Origin: Aureococcus anophagefferens
Taxonomy: Eukaryota; Sar; Pelagophyceae; Pelagomonadales; Pelagomonadaceae
Length of the DNA: 18,914 nt
Assembly (NCBI RefSeq): GCF_000186865.1
Contig: NW_008705561.1
Coordinates: 2,481,134-2,500,047 of the forward strand
Reading direction: 5' to 3'
Shown piece after piece: positions 1-7,896 of the stretch. Both the position numbers and the translations under genes were made by a program. Position 1 is the first letter of the stretch. Each line of letters opens with the position of its first letter. The notes below the pieces were generated by a model that was not told the DNA's origin, did no database searches, and saw only the letters and a program-made list of their open reading frames with translations.

Positions 1-1236
1 CTTGACGGCGAAGGAGCAGCCGCCGCCGCGCTTCGCGACGACGAGGGCGCCCGGGGCGCGCGCCGCGAAGTCGCCGTAGCGCGGGCCGGGGCAGAAGAGC
101 CCCAGGAGGCGGCACGGGAGATGGGGCGGCCGCGCGCAGAGGTCGTAGGGCGACGCGGCGACGACGGCCAGGGGCCGCGACGGCAGCACGCCGCCCCAGA
201 CGCTCGCGACGAATTCGTGGGTTTCGCCGCCCGCCGCGACGGTGCCGCTGTCGACGTCCGGGACCATCGCGCGCTCCGCGGGCAGCACGGGCTTGCACTC
301 GGGCTGCCCCGCGGCGCACTTGAGGGGCACGAAGGACAGGCGCGTCGCGTCCCGCGCGTCCCAGGGCCCCTGGGTCGCGTCGACGCGCGGCTCCAGGAGG
401 CCCGCGCGCTCGAGGCGGGACCGCCACCGGCCCGTCGCCTGCGTCGCGATGACCGCGGCGTCCCCGAGCGCGACGAGGGGCGCCGCGGCGGCGTCCTTGA
501 GGCCGTTCTTCGCGTCGTGGTGGAGCAGGGCCACGGCGACGTCGCCGGGCGACGGCGTGACCTCCGCGTCCGTCGCGTAGCCCGCGGTCGGCCGGTCGAA
601 GGGCCCGTCGGCGGCGTTGAGCACCGCGACCGCGCGCGCGCCCGCCGCGTGGGCGACCCAGGCCTTGTCGACGAAGCCGCAGCCGCCGCGGTCCGCTAAA
701 ACGACGGCGCCGGCGTAGATCGCCGGCGGCAGCGGCGCGCAGCCGTTCCGCGGCGCGGCCATGACCATCGGCAGCGGCGACTCGGGCAGGCGCGCGCCGA
801 ACCACGCGCGGCGGTACTCGAAGGACGCCGACGACCGGTCCACGTAGACGCGGCCGTAGGTGAGGTTGTTGCGCTCGTCGCGCAGGGCCGCGAGCTCGTC
901 GACGACGACGGCCTCGGCCGCCTTCGCCGCGCCGGCGACGAGCGCCGCGATCTTGTCCAGCACCTCCTTCTGGAGGTCGCGGGACCAGCCGAGCTCCATG
1001 CCGTGGATGGACACGTCGCTGCGCGACCACTTGCAGAGCTGGCGCGTCGAGTCGAGGCCCTTGGCCTGCAGCTGGGGCAGCACGTCGGCGACGCCGAGCT
1101 CGGCCAGCACGCTCTCCAGCGGCGGCAGCTTCGACTCGTCGAGCTCGACCTTGGGCGGCTTCCTCACCTTGGGGCCGGCGCGCGCCGCGGCGACGAGGCA
1201 GAGGAGCGCGAAGGCGCGCGCGCGCGTCGCCGCCAT
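1..1236 (-). CDS. Secretory protein with SAM-like domain and two PA domains (partial, 3' end beyond window)
   Basis: The minus strand is open from an ATG at 1236 to the window edge, 412 codons without a stop or visible intron. Residues 1-20 look like a signal peptide (MAATRARAFALLCLVAAARA). About residues 34-90 resemble a SAM-type helical bundle, with ESVLAELGVADVLPQL followed by SDVSIHGMELGWSRDL and a closing KEVLDKIAALV helix. About residues 165-245 form a protease-associated (PA) domain with the typical RGGCGFVDKA core followed by an AHAAGARAVAVLN stretch. A second PA core (KRGGGCSFAVK) lies at the window edge. PA domains are lid or substrate-binding modules of secretory and vacuolar proteases, glycosidases and sorting receptors. 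Whether a catalytic domain follows cannot be seen. The gene is divergent from the NXD1-like gene with 114 bp between starts. Domain calls are by eye; the reading frame is secure. Confidence 0.8.
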   Translation of the reverse strand, partial: MAATRARAFALLCLVAAARAGPKVRKPPKVELDESKLPPLESVLAELGVADVLPQLQAKGLDSTRQLCKWSRSDVSIHGMELGWSRDLQKEVLDKIAALVAGAAKAAEAVVVDELAALRDERNNLTYGRVYVDRSSASFEYRRAWFGARLPESPLPMVMAAPRNGCAPLPPAIYAGAVVLADRGGCGFVDKAWVAHAAGARAVAVLNAADGPFDRPTAGYATDAEVTPSPGDVAVALLHHDAKNGLKDAAAAPLVALGDAAVIATQATGRWRSRLERAGLLEPRVDATQGPWDARDATRLSFVPLKCAAGQPECKPVLPAERAMVPDVDSGTVAAGGETHEFVASVWGGVLPSRPLAVVAASPYDLCARPPHLPCRLLGLFCPGPRYGDFAARAPGALVVAKRGGGCSFAVK

Positions 1237-1350
1237 CGCGTCTCGTCGCGTCGCGTCGCGTCCGCTGCGGGGCTGCGGGTGCTGCCGTTGGAGGACGGCG
1301 TCAACGTTGACGGGCAACACGAGGATAATCGCCTCACGAGCTACAGCTGT
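1237..1350. promoter_or_regulatory. Divergent promoter region with a 14-bp perfect palindrome
   Basis: These 114 bp separate the start codons of two divergent genes and must hold both promoters and 5' leaders. A run of TCGCG units lies at 1242-1259. A perfect 14-bp palindrome, CGTCAACGTTGACG, lies at 1299-1312, about 39 bp from the plus-strand ATG and 63 bp from the minus-strand ATG. Its symmetry fits a site for a dimeric DNA-binding protein serving both genes. That role is inference. No clear TATA box is visible. Confidence 0.45.
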
Positions 1351-2115
1351 ATGGTGGTGACTCAGCTGCTCGCGCTGCTCGCCTGCGCGCTGCTCGCCTC
1401 TACCTCCGCCTGGCAGCGCGCGGCGCCGCGGCGCGCGCTCCGGCCGCTGCGCGCCGCCGCCGACGACGGCCACGACGGCTGGACCTTCGAGGGCCGCTTC
1501 ATCTTCGCGCCGCAGCTCGTGCGGGCGCCGGCGCGCGTGCCCGAGGGCGTCGACGTCGTGTCGCTCTTCGGCTGGACCCTCGGCGGCGTCGTCGCCCTCC
1601 AGTACGACGCGTCGCCCGTCGGCGCCTACCTCGAGCTCGTCGAGATGGGCGCGCTGGTGACGCGCAACGGGTGCCTCGGCCAGTGGGGCGAGCGGCTCGT
1701 CGTTTCGAGCGACGTCGCGGAGCGGGCCTGCAAGGACATCTGGGCCGTGCCCGCGGAGGCCGTGCCGCTCGCCTTCGACGACGCGGGCGAGTCGCTCGCG
1801 GTCTCCTCCGCCGGCGGCGGCTTCGCGGTCGCCGGCTGGGGGCGCGCGCGCGGCGCTGGCCCGCTCCGGTCGCCGCGGCTGCCCGTGCTCTGGACGCCGG
1901 CGATCAAGGCGCTCTGGGGCCCGCTCAAGCTCCCCTCGGGCGCGCCCGTGGACCTCGCGGTGCACAACCTCGCGCTCTCGGCGACGTCGGTTTCCGCGCG
2001 CGCGTTCGCGGACGGCCGGCCGGACCCGGAGGGGCGGCGGCGGAGCCTCGGCTTCTGCCTCGCCGCCGACGGCCTCCGCATCGAGATCGCCCCGGCCCTC
2101 GGGGACCGGCTCTAG
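1351..2115 (+). CDS. NXD1: Acetoacetate-decarboxylase-like protein of NXD1 type, plastid-type leader
   Basis: A 254-residue protein runs from ATG 1351 to TAG 2113-2115. The open frame extends upstream, but this ATG starts a clear leader: hydrophobic MVVTQLLALLACALLAS, then STSAW and an Arg/Ala-rich stretch (QRAAPRRALRPLRAA). This is a bipartite plastid-targeting pattern with an aromatic residue after the predicted cleavage site. The body starts near residue 43 (WTFEGRFIFAPQLVRAP), continues with LFGWTLGGVVALQYDASP and GAYLELV, then LVVSSDVAERACKDIWAVP. These blocks match, from memory, the acetoacetate-decarboxylase-like fold of plant NEOXANTHIN-DEFICIENT 1, which is needed for neoxanthin accumulation by an unknown mechanism. 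Assignment to that family is likely; a role in xanthophyll metabolism here is inference. The stop codon directly abuts that of the convergent CRAL-TRIO gene. Confidence 0.72.
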   Translation: MVVTQLLALLACALLASTSAWQRAAPRRALRPLRAAADDGHDGWTFEGRFIFAPQLVRAPARVPEGVDVVSLFGWTLGGVVALQYDASPVGAYLELVEMGALVTRNGCLGQWGERLVVSSDVAERACKDIWAVPAEAVPLAFDDAGESLAVSSAGGGFAVAGWGRARGAGPLRSPRLPVLWTPAIKALWGPLKLPSGAPVDLAVHNLALSATSVSARAFADGRPDPEGRRRSLGFCLAADGLRIEIAPALGDRL

Positions 2116-3391
2116 CTAGGGATCCGCGAGGAGCACGGGGCCCGCGTAGGCCGCGGAGAGCGGGCTCGCGGCGCCCGCGCCGAGGACGACGTCCGCGAGC
2201 GCGACGCCGCCCGCGAAGGTGCCCCGGCCGTGCCTGTCGTCGCCCATCCAGGGGGGCAGGCTCGACAGGGGCACGCCCTTGGCGACCATCTTCGGCACGT
2301 AGTCGCCGCCGAGGATCGAGATCTTCTCGAGCGTGCTCTTCGCGAGGAGCGGCTTGATGATCTTCCAGAGCGCGCGGAAGGCGAAGGGCGCGTTGATGAT
2401 GAACATGGACGCGAGGCTCCCCGGGTAGTGCCTGCGGAGCGCGTCGGCGGCGACGGTCCGCCGTCTTCCCGGCCGAAAGCTCTCGAAACCCGCCGCGGCC
2501 GCGGGACGCCGGCTCGCGCTCGTTCGAGATGCCGATGATGTCGACGACGACGTTCACCGTCTTCCGCGTGAGCATGCCCAGCGTGAGGCCCTCGAGGTCG
2601 AAGACGTGGACGTGGTCCGGCCGCTTGCCGGCGCGCGCGTTGAGCACCTCGAGGACCTCGCAGTCGCGCGCGCGGCACCGGTCGCGCTCGGCCTTGCGCG
2701 CCGCGTCCCTGACGTCGAAGCGCGCGTGGATGCCCTCGGCGTCCTGCGGAGGCGCGCGGTTCGGCGCGGCCGCGCGGCGAGCTCGGCGCCGCGCGCGCGC
2801 GATGTCGCGGATGCGCTCGACGTAGACGAGGCGCCCCGCGGCGTCGCGGCCGTAGCAGGCCGTCGACCAGAGGCCGTGGAACGCGTTCGCGTCCGGCGAC
2901 GGCTCGTCGATGAGCGCGTCGACGCGGAGGTCCGCGCGCCACGCCACGGTGCGCTCGAGCGTCTCCCGCGTCTTCCGGAGGCGCGCGGCGTAGTCCGGGA
3001 TCTCCGCCCAGGAGCGCGCGGTCCGCAGCAGCAGCGCGCGCGCCGCTTTCGCGACGAGCGCCGGCGGCAGGTCGCCGAGGAGCCGCGCCTCCGTCGCCGT
3101 GAGCCGCGGCTCCGCGCGCGCCGATGCGGCCGCCGGCGCGGCGCCCCGCGGCGCGTCGACGTCCGCGGGCGCGGGCGGCGCGGGCCGCGGCGCCTCGCGG
3201 GCGCCGCAGCAGGCGATGCCGCTCGGCGCCGGCCTCGCGGGCGGCGGCGGCGGCGGCGGCGCGACCGCACCGGCCTCGGAGAAGGTCTCGCGCGCCGGCG
3301 TCTCCGAGAACGTCGCGCTGAGCGTCGTGTCGCGCTCCACCGGATCCTTGAGGGCGTCGGAGAGCGCCGGGAAGGCCGGCGCGTTCGCCAT
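2116..3391 (-). CDS. CRAL-TRIO (Sec14-like) lipid-transfer protein, one intron
   Basis: Exon 1 runs from ATG 3391. After a disordered Ala/Pro N-terminus, a CRAL-TRIO-N-like helical region (about residues 97-160, LTATEARLLGDLPPALVAKA onward) leads into the lipid-binding fold with HVHVFDLEGLTLGMLTRKTV. The frame then breaks near 2500. It resumes with HYPGSLASMFIINAPFAF, LWKIIKPLLAKSTLEKI and LPPWMGD, classic Sec14 blocks, to TAG 2116-2118. The acceptor is probably CTCCGCAG at 2432. Two donors keep the frame: GTCCCG at 2507 (76-nt intron, 399 aa) or GTTTCG at 2489 (58 nt). The first gives the shorter insertion before HYPG and is preferred. Sec14 proteins exchange phosphatidylinositol or other lipids between membranes; the ligand is not predictable. 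An out-of-frame ATG lies 10 nt upstream at 3401. Confidence 0.85.
2432..2507 (-). other. Short intron in the CRAL-TRIO gene (donor uncertain)
   Basis: The upstream and downstream halves of the Sec14 fold are in different frames, and a length of 1 mod 3 must be removed. The acceptor is CGCTCCGCAG ending at 2432. The donor is GTCCCG at 2507 or GTTTCG at 2489. Both are weak at positions 4-6. Confidence 0.55.
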
Positions 3392-3470
3392 GGCCGTCCA
3401 ATGGAGGCTGCCCCAGATTCGACGCGCGGACGCGGCCCCTTCAAGGCAACGATTAGTTCAACGTGTCGAA

Positions 3471-5395
3471 TTAAGCAAATTGCCGCTGCCGCGGCGGCCG
3501 CAGCGACTTCTTCTTGGCCGCGGGCTTCACCTCCGGCTTCGTCGTCAGCGCGGCGAAGATGTGGTCGTCGTCGCTGTCCCAGTCGAGGGGGTCCTTCGCG
3601 TCGGCTTTGGGCTTCGTGGCGGGCGCCTTCGCGGGCGTCGCGGCCTTGGCCGGCGCGGGCGCCTTCGCGGGCGCCGGCGCGTGGGCCGCGGGCGTGGCGG
3701 CGGGCGCGGGGACCGCGGCGGCGGGCGCGGCGGCGGCGGCGGCCTTGGCCTCGGCGGCTCGCGTGCCCCGTTTCAGCGCCTCCCACGGCGAGAGGGGCTT
3801 GCCGTCGCCGGCGTCGCTGGCTTTGGCGTCGCTGGCCTTGGCGTCGGGCGTTTTGGCTTCAGGCGCCTGGGCGTCGGGCGCCTTGGCGTCGGGCGCGTCC
3901 GCGGCCCGGCCGTCCCCCGGCTTGGCGTCGGCCGCCGCCGCCGGGGCCGGGGCCGGGGCCTTGGCGTCGTCCGGCGGCGCGGCGCGGTCGTCGAGGAGCA
4001 CGGGCTCGTCGGGCCGGCTCCGCGCCTGGACGATGACGAGGCCCTTCTTGACGACGGGCGGCGCGGGCGCGGCCGCGGCGGCCGCGGCCGCGAGCGCGGC
4101 CGCGGCGGCCTCCGCGGCCGCGGCGGCCTCCGCGGCGTCCTCGGCGGCGCCGTCGGCCGACGACGGGCTCGCGAGCTCGGCCTCGAGCGTGCGGTTCGGC
4201 GTCGACGACGGCGCGACGATGACGACGCCGTCGACGATGCGCGGCGGCGCGAGCGCGCGCGTCGCCGTCGCGGGCGTCGTCGACGGCGTCGACTGGGGCG
4301 TCTTGAAGAGCTGGGACCCCGCGGGCCGCTCCTTGAGGCTCGTGCGCGGCGTCCGCGCCTCCTTGTTGGCCCGGGCCTCGGCCGCGGGCGGCGCCGCGGC
4401 CGCGGCCGCGGCCGCGGGCGCGCCGGCGCGGAGCGCGTCCGCGAGGCCCGCGGCCAGGAGCGACCGCGTCTCCTCGCGGCGCCGGTCGCGGTCCGGGCTG
4501 AGGAGGTCGTCGAGCTCCCGGTCGAGGGACGCGAAGTCGTCGCCCCGGCACGCGCCCTCCGGGCCGCGGTCGACGCGGCGCCGCGTCGGCTCGGGCGCGC
4601 GCGCGGGCGCGGGGCCCCGCACGGGCCGCGGCGACGGCCGGGCCCCGCCGCCGCGCTGGGCCGTGTTCGGCGACCGGTAGGTCGGCACGAAGTCGTCGTC
4701 GTCGTCGTCGTCGTCGCTGTAGTCGCGGCGGCCGCCGCCGCGCGACCGCGGGCTCGCGGTCGACGCGGGCGGGCTCGGCCCGCGGCGCCGCGGCGGCGAC
4801 GGCGTCCGCGAGCCGCCGCGCCGGTGCGGGCTCCGGTGGCGCCGCGGCGACGGCGACCGCCGCGGGGCCGGCGGCTCGCCGCCGCCCGGGGGCGCCGCGG
4901 GCGCGTCGCGCTTCGCCGCGCCGCGCCGCGCGGCCGCGCCCGCGGCCTTGGCCATGCGGCACATGACCGTGAGGCCGTCGACCCAGCGCTTGAGGTCCTC
5001 GCGCGTCGCCGTGTAGAGGATGTAGGACCGCTTCGGGTGCTCGACGACGAAGCACGTCGGGGTCACGCCCATGATCCGCGTCGCCTCCTTGAGCAGGAGC
5101 CAGCCGCGCGCCTCCGCGCTCCGCTCGTTCCTGTAGTAGGACAGGGCCAGGGCGCCGGCGCCGCTCGGGCCCTCGGCCATGCGCGTCACCTTGAACCAGC
5201 GCTTCGTGAGCTGGACGCCGCCGCCGAAGCCGAAGTGCCGGTTGCTCTGCCGCTTCCCCTTGGAGAGCCACCTGCGCGATGGGACGCGTCGTCGGGTCCG
5301 CCGCCCGTCGGGGACGCCGGAGGCACGCACCCCGCCAGCGCCGGCTCGCCGCCGGTCTTCGCCAGCCCGTCCTCGTCGCCCCCGCTCCGGCGCAT
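3471..5395 (-). CDS. PH-domain protein with long disordered Ser/Arg, Asp and Ala/Pro/Lys tail
   Basis: The preferred start is ATG 5395 (MRRSGGDEDGLAK); an in-frame ATG at 5455 would add 20 residues. A 59-nt intron (5272-5330, donor GTGCGT, acceptor GCGCAG) fuses EPALAG to WLSKGKRQ, a typical PH-domain opening. The joined product is 621 aa, ending at TAA 3471-3473. Residues about 21-125 are the PH domain: AGWLSKGKR, GGVQLTKRWFKV, LALSYYRNE, WLLLKEATRIMG, CFVVEHPKRSYILYT, and the closing LKRWVDGLTVMC helix with its conserved Trp. PH domains bind phosphoinositides or protein partners at membranes. The rest is low complexity: SP/RS-rich stretches, an eight-Asp run (near 4690-4716), poly-Ala, DAKAPDA-type repeats (3840-3970) and a Lys/Arg C-terminus. 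The tail's function is unknown. It lies 79 bp upstream of the CRAL-TRIO gene on the same strand. Confidence 0.82.
5272..5330 (-). other. 59-nt GT-AG intron in the PH-domain gene
   Basis: Donor GG|GTGCGT at 5330 and acceptor CATCGCGCAG|G at 5272. Removal joins the Gly of EPALAG directly to WLSKGK and places the PH domain in frame. Both flanking exons use natural codons in the joined frame. Confidence 0.8.
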
Positions 5396-5455
5396 GGCCG
5401 CTCCCGACGGGGCTGCCCGCACCGATTGCGTCGGCGGTTTGGGGTGGAATGGCAT

Positions 5456-5532
5456 GAAACGCGGGCGCGACGGCAACTTTAGCCAAAACCGACGATCACG
5501 ATGGGCAGCCCGTAAGCGTCTTTTTGAACCAC
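5456..5532. promoter_or_regulatory. Divergent promoter between the PH-domain and ankyrin genes
   Basis: Seventy-seven bp (137 if the PH gene starts at 5395) separate two divergent coding starts. It is less GC-rich than its surroundings (AACTTTAGCCAAAACCGA near 5475-5492 and a T-run before the ankyrin ATG). No recognisable core motif is visible. Confidence 0.35.
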
Positions 5533-6486
5533 ATGACCGGGGAGGACGCGAAGCGGCTCATCAGCGCCGCCTACAAGGGCGACGCGGCCGGCCTGCGCGC
5601 GTTGCTCGCGGAGGGCTGCGACGCGAACGCCACGGATTCGGTCGGCTGGTTCGCGCTGCACCAAGCGGCCTGCGGCGGCGACGACGCGAAGAACGTCGAG
5701 GCGGCGACGGTGCTCCTGGACCACGGCGCCTCCGTGGACTTGCTGACGCCCCAGGGCGAGACGGCGGTGATGGCCGCGGCGTTCCGAGGGCACGCGCGCG
5801 TCGCGAAGCTGCTCGTCGAGCGCGGCGCGGACGTTTCCCGCAAGGCCAGCGACGGACCCTGGTCCGGGAAATGCGTGGCCGACATCGCGACCGAAGGCTG
5901 CCGCTACAAGGTCATCGACGTCGCCGCGCTCCGCGCCGTCCTCGCCGCTTTGGAGGCGACGCCGCCGCCCCCGCCGCGCGACGGCGCCGCGGAGCCGCCG
6001 GCGCCGCCCCAGGCGCCGCCCGCGCCGACTCCGGCGACGGCCAAGCCCGTCGCCGCGAAGCCGCCGAAGCCCGCCGCCGCGAAGCCGCCGAAGCCCGCCG
6101 CCGCGACGCCGCCGAAGCCCGCCGCCGCGAAGCCGCCGAAGCCCGCCGCGAAGCCGCCGAAGCCCGCCGCCGCGACGCCGCCGCCCGCCGCGGCCGCGGC
6201 GCCGACGCGCGCGGCCATCCTCGCGCCGCGGCCGTCCGCGCCGGTCGACGATGGCAGGGATCCGGTCGAGGCGGCGGCCGCCGCCGGCGCGGCCGCGGCC
6301 CGCGAGGCGCTGGATCGCGGCGAGGAGCTCGCCGCGGCCGCGACGAGCGCGGGCCGCGCGGCCGCGCTCGAGGCCCGGCGCCGCGGCCGCTCCATCGCGG
6401 AGGCCGCGCGCGCGTCGCAGCGCGCGAGCGCGGCGGTTCTGCGCTCGGGCGAGGGCATGGACGGCGCCGCCTTAGGGGCCCCCTAG
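5533..6486 (+). CDS. Ankyrin-repeat protein with PPKPAAA repeat tail
   Basis: A single exon from ATG 5533 to TAG 6484-6486 encodes 317 residues. Residues about 5-105 form three ankyrin repeats: AAYKGDAAGLRALLAEGCD, then VGWFALHQAACGGD with AATVLLDHGASVD, then GETAVMAAAFRGHARVAKLL followed by VERGADV. A fourth, degenerate repeat may follow. Residues about 148-225 are Pro/Ala/Lys-rich, with KPPKPAAA units encoded by 24-nt tandem repeats at 6050-6185. A C-terminal Ala/Arg/Glu-rich helical region follows. Ankyrin repeats bind proteins; no catalytic domain is present, so it is probably a scaffold or adaptor, partner unknown. Its stop overlaps the stop of the convergent downstream gene. Confidence 0.85.
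   Translation: MTGEDAKRLISAAYKGDAAGLRALLAEGCDANATDSVGWFALHQAACGGDDAKNVEAATVLLDHGASVDLLTPQGETAVMAAAFRGHARVAKLLVERGADVSRKASDGPWSGKCVADIATEGCRYKVIDVAALRAVLAALEATPPPPPRDGAAEPPAPPQAPPAPTPATAKPVAAKPPKPAAAKPPKPAAATPPKPAAAKPPKPAAKPPKPAAATPPPAAAAAPTRAAILAPRPSAPVDDGRDPVEAAAAAGAAAAREALDRGEELAAAATSAGRAAALEARRRGRSIAEAARASQRASAAVLRSGEGMDGAALGAP
6050..6185 (+). repeat. Coding minisatellite, 24-nt units (PPKPAAAK)
   Basis: Near-identical tandem units based on GCGAAGCCGCCGAAGCCC plus GCCGCC recur about five times inside the ankyrin gene. One unit lacks a GCC codon and some carry ACG in place of AAG. All length changes are multiples of three. Confidence 0.8.
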
Positions 6487-7572
6487 CGGCCGTAGGACTG
6501 CTTCTTCGCCTTCTTGTCCGCGCGGGAGAGCTTCTCCTTGGGCGCCTTCTTGCCCTTGTCGACCTCGCCGCCGGACTTGCGGTTGAGGAGGTCGAGGACG
6601 CGGCGGGGCATCGTCGCGACGAGGCCGTCGACGTCGTCGAAGGCGATGGCGAAGACGGGCTTCGCGCCGTCGACGGCGCCGAGCTCCTTGGCCGCGGCGC
6701 CGGAGCAGAGGTGGGACGCGATCCAGGCCGTGCACTCGAAGGCGCGGCCGTCGAACGCGGCGAAGAACTGGACGTCGCCGTCGGCGAGGTCCTCGTCGCG
6801 CGTGCCGAGGTGCGCCGGCGCGGACGCCCAGCCGTCGCCGTCCCGGACCTTCGTCCAGGCGCCGGCGTCCTTGGACTTGGTCTTGAGGTTCTTGACCCAG
6901 CGCTCGAGCTGGCCGTCCTCGGCGACGCGCAGCGCCGCGTTGCCCCGCTGCGCGTAGTCGCGCGGGAACCAACCGCCCGTCTCGGGGCAGAAGAGCATCG
7001 TCGTCCGCTTCCGCTCGTCCTCGGCGTCCATCTTCGCCGCCGCGTCGGGGTTCGCGAGCCGCAGGGCGGCGTCCGCGGCGTCGACGGCCGCGGCGCCGGC
7101 GGCGAAGCTCAGCAGCGCCCAGAGCGCGGCGAAGAGCCGCGCGAGGCCGCCGCCGCCGCCGCCGCCGGCCTCGGCCGAGTAGGGCCGCAGGAAGACGAGG
7201 ACCTTCGTGAGCAGGGACAGCGCCGCGGGCGCCGCCGCCGCCGCGGCGGGCGCCGCGGCCGCCTCGGGCTGCGGGCGCGGGCGCGGGCGCGGGCTCGGGC
7301 GCGGCCGCGTCGTCGTCGTCGTCCGCGCCCTTCTTCTTGCGCGACCGCTTCTCCATCATGAGCCGCGCGCGCTCCGCCGTCGCCTCCTTCTCGCGCTTCT
7401 CCCGCTCGGCCTTGAGGCGCTTCTCCTCCTTGGCCTTGGCCTTTGCGAGCTCCTTTTGGTAGAGCGCCTCCTCGTCCTCCTCCTCGGCGGCGGGCTCGGG
7501 CGCCGCCGCCGGCGCGCCCAGGGAGGCGAAGTAGTCCTCGTCGTTCTGCTTCGCCCGGTTCTTGCGGCCCAT
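6483..7572 (-). CDS. Coiled-coil, Lys/Glu-rich protein with hydrophobic segments; frame change near 7294-7345
   Basis: The start is ATG 7572 (MGRKNRAKQNDEDYFASLG). Residues 30-75 form a charged coiled coil (KELAKAKAKEEKRLKAEREK). The frame must shift within the Ala/Pro repeat near 7270-7345 to reach the downstream block. That block contains ALSLLTKVLVFL, a Gly run, LARLFAALWALLSFAAGAAA (possible membrane helix, about residues 126-146), and a conserved-looking globular region (TMLFCPETGGWFPRDYAQRG through AWIASHLCSG) with a Lys-rich tail to TAG 6483-6485. A 52-nt GT-AG intron (7294-7345) restores the frame and gives 345 aa, but its acceptor (CGCCCGAG) is poor. A sequencing error in the GCGCCC repeat is the alternative. 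Family not recognised. Confidence 0.68.
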
Positions 7573-7896
7573 GGCTGTTGTTGCTGCTGCGACTCCTACG
7601 GCGGCGGGTTCCTGGCGCTGCTGGCGGCGCTCGCGGTCGCACTTCGGCGGCCTCACACCTTCGCCTCCGTCTCGAGACCTTCAAGATGCGCTTCAACATG
7701 AGGCCGTCGCAGCGAGATGTCGCGGCTTCCACCGGGAAGCCGGCCCGTCCGGGAGACAAGCGCAATTCGATCAGCGCTGTACACACAAATTACGCCCCGG
7801 CATTTGGTGTGCAGAGTACAGTACAGTTGGGCGCGTCCGCCGCGGCGAGCGCCGCGAGCGGGCGCGCGAGAAGAGATGGGAAGGGGAGGCGGCGTC
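7573..7896. other. 324-bp intergenic region with an AT-richer imperfect inverted repeat
   Basis: This lies between two minus-strand genes, so it holds the 3' end of the 192-residue gene and the promoter of the coiled-coil gene. The most distinctive stretch is 7777-7826: left arm CTGTACACACAAAT, an 11-nt loop, then ATTTGGTGTG and GTACAG, pairing as an interrupted stem. GTACAG is then repeated. No coding region, tRNA or simple promoter motif is seen. Confidence 0.4.

Noticed and set aside
121..699. Plus-strand open frame at the left edge
   Set aside because: It is antisense to the PA-domain protein, whose frame has recognisable motifs and a signal peptide.
4080..4150. GC-rich near-palindromic GCGGCCGC runs in the PH-protein tail
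   Set aside because: They are poly-Ala codons in a disordered region; the apparent symmetry is a by-product of GCG/GCC codons.
5186..5486. Upstream minus-strand starts at 5486 and 5476 for the PH gene
   Set aside because: Both begin with TTG rather than ATG. The 59-nt intron model gives an ATG start and a proper PH-domain opening.
3099..7361. A 1420-codon plus-strand open frame
   Set aside because: It crosses antisense over the CRAL-TRIO, PH and coiled-coil genes and out of frame over the ankyrin gene. Its composition is Arg/Gly-dominated with no domain.
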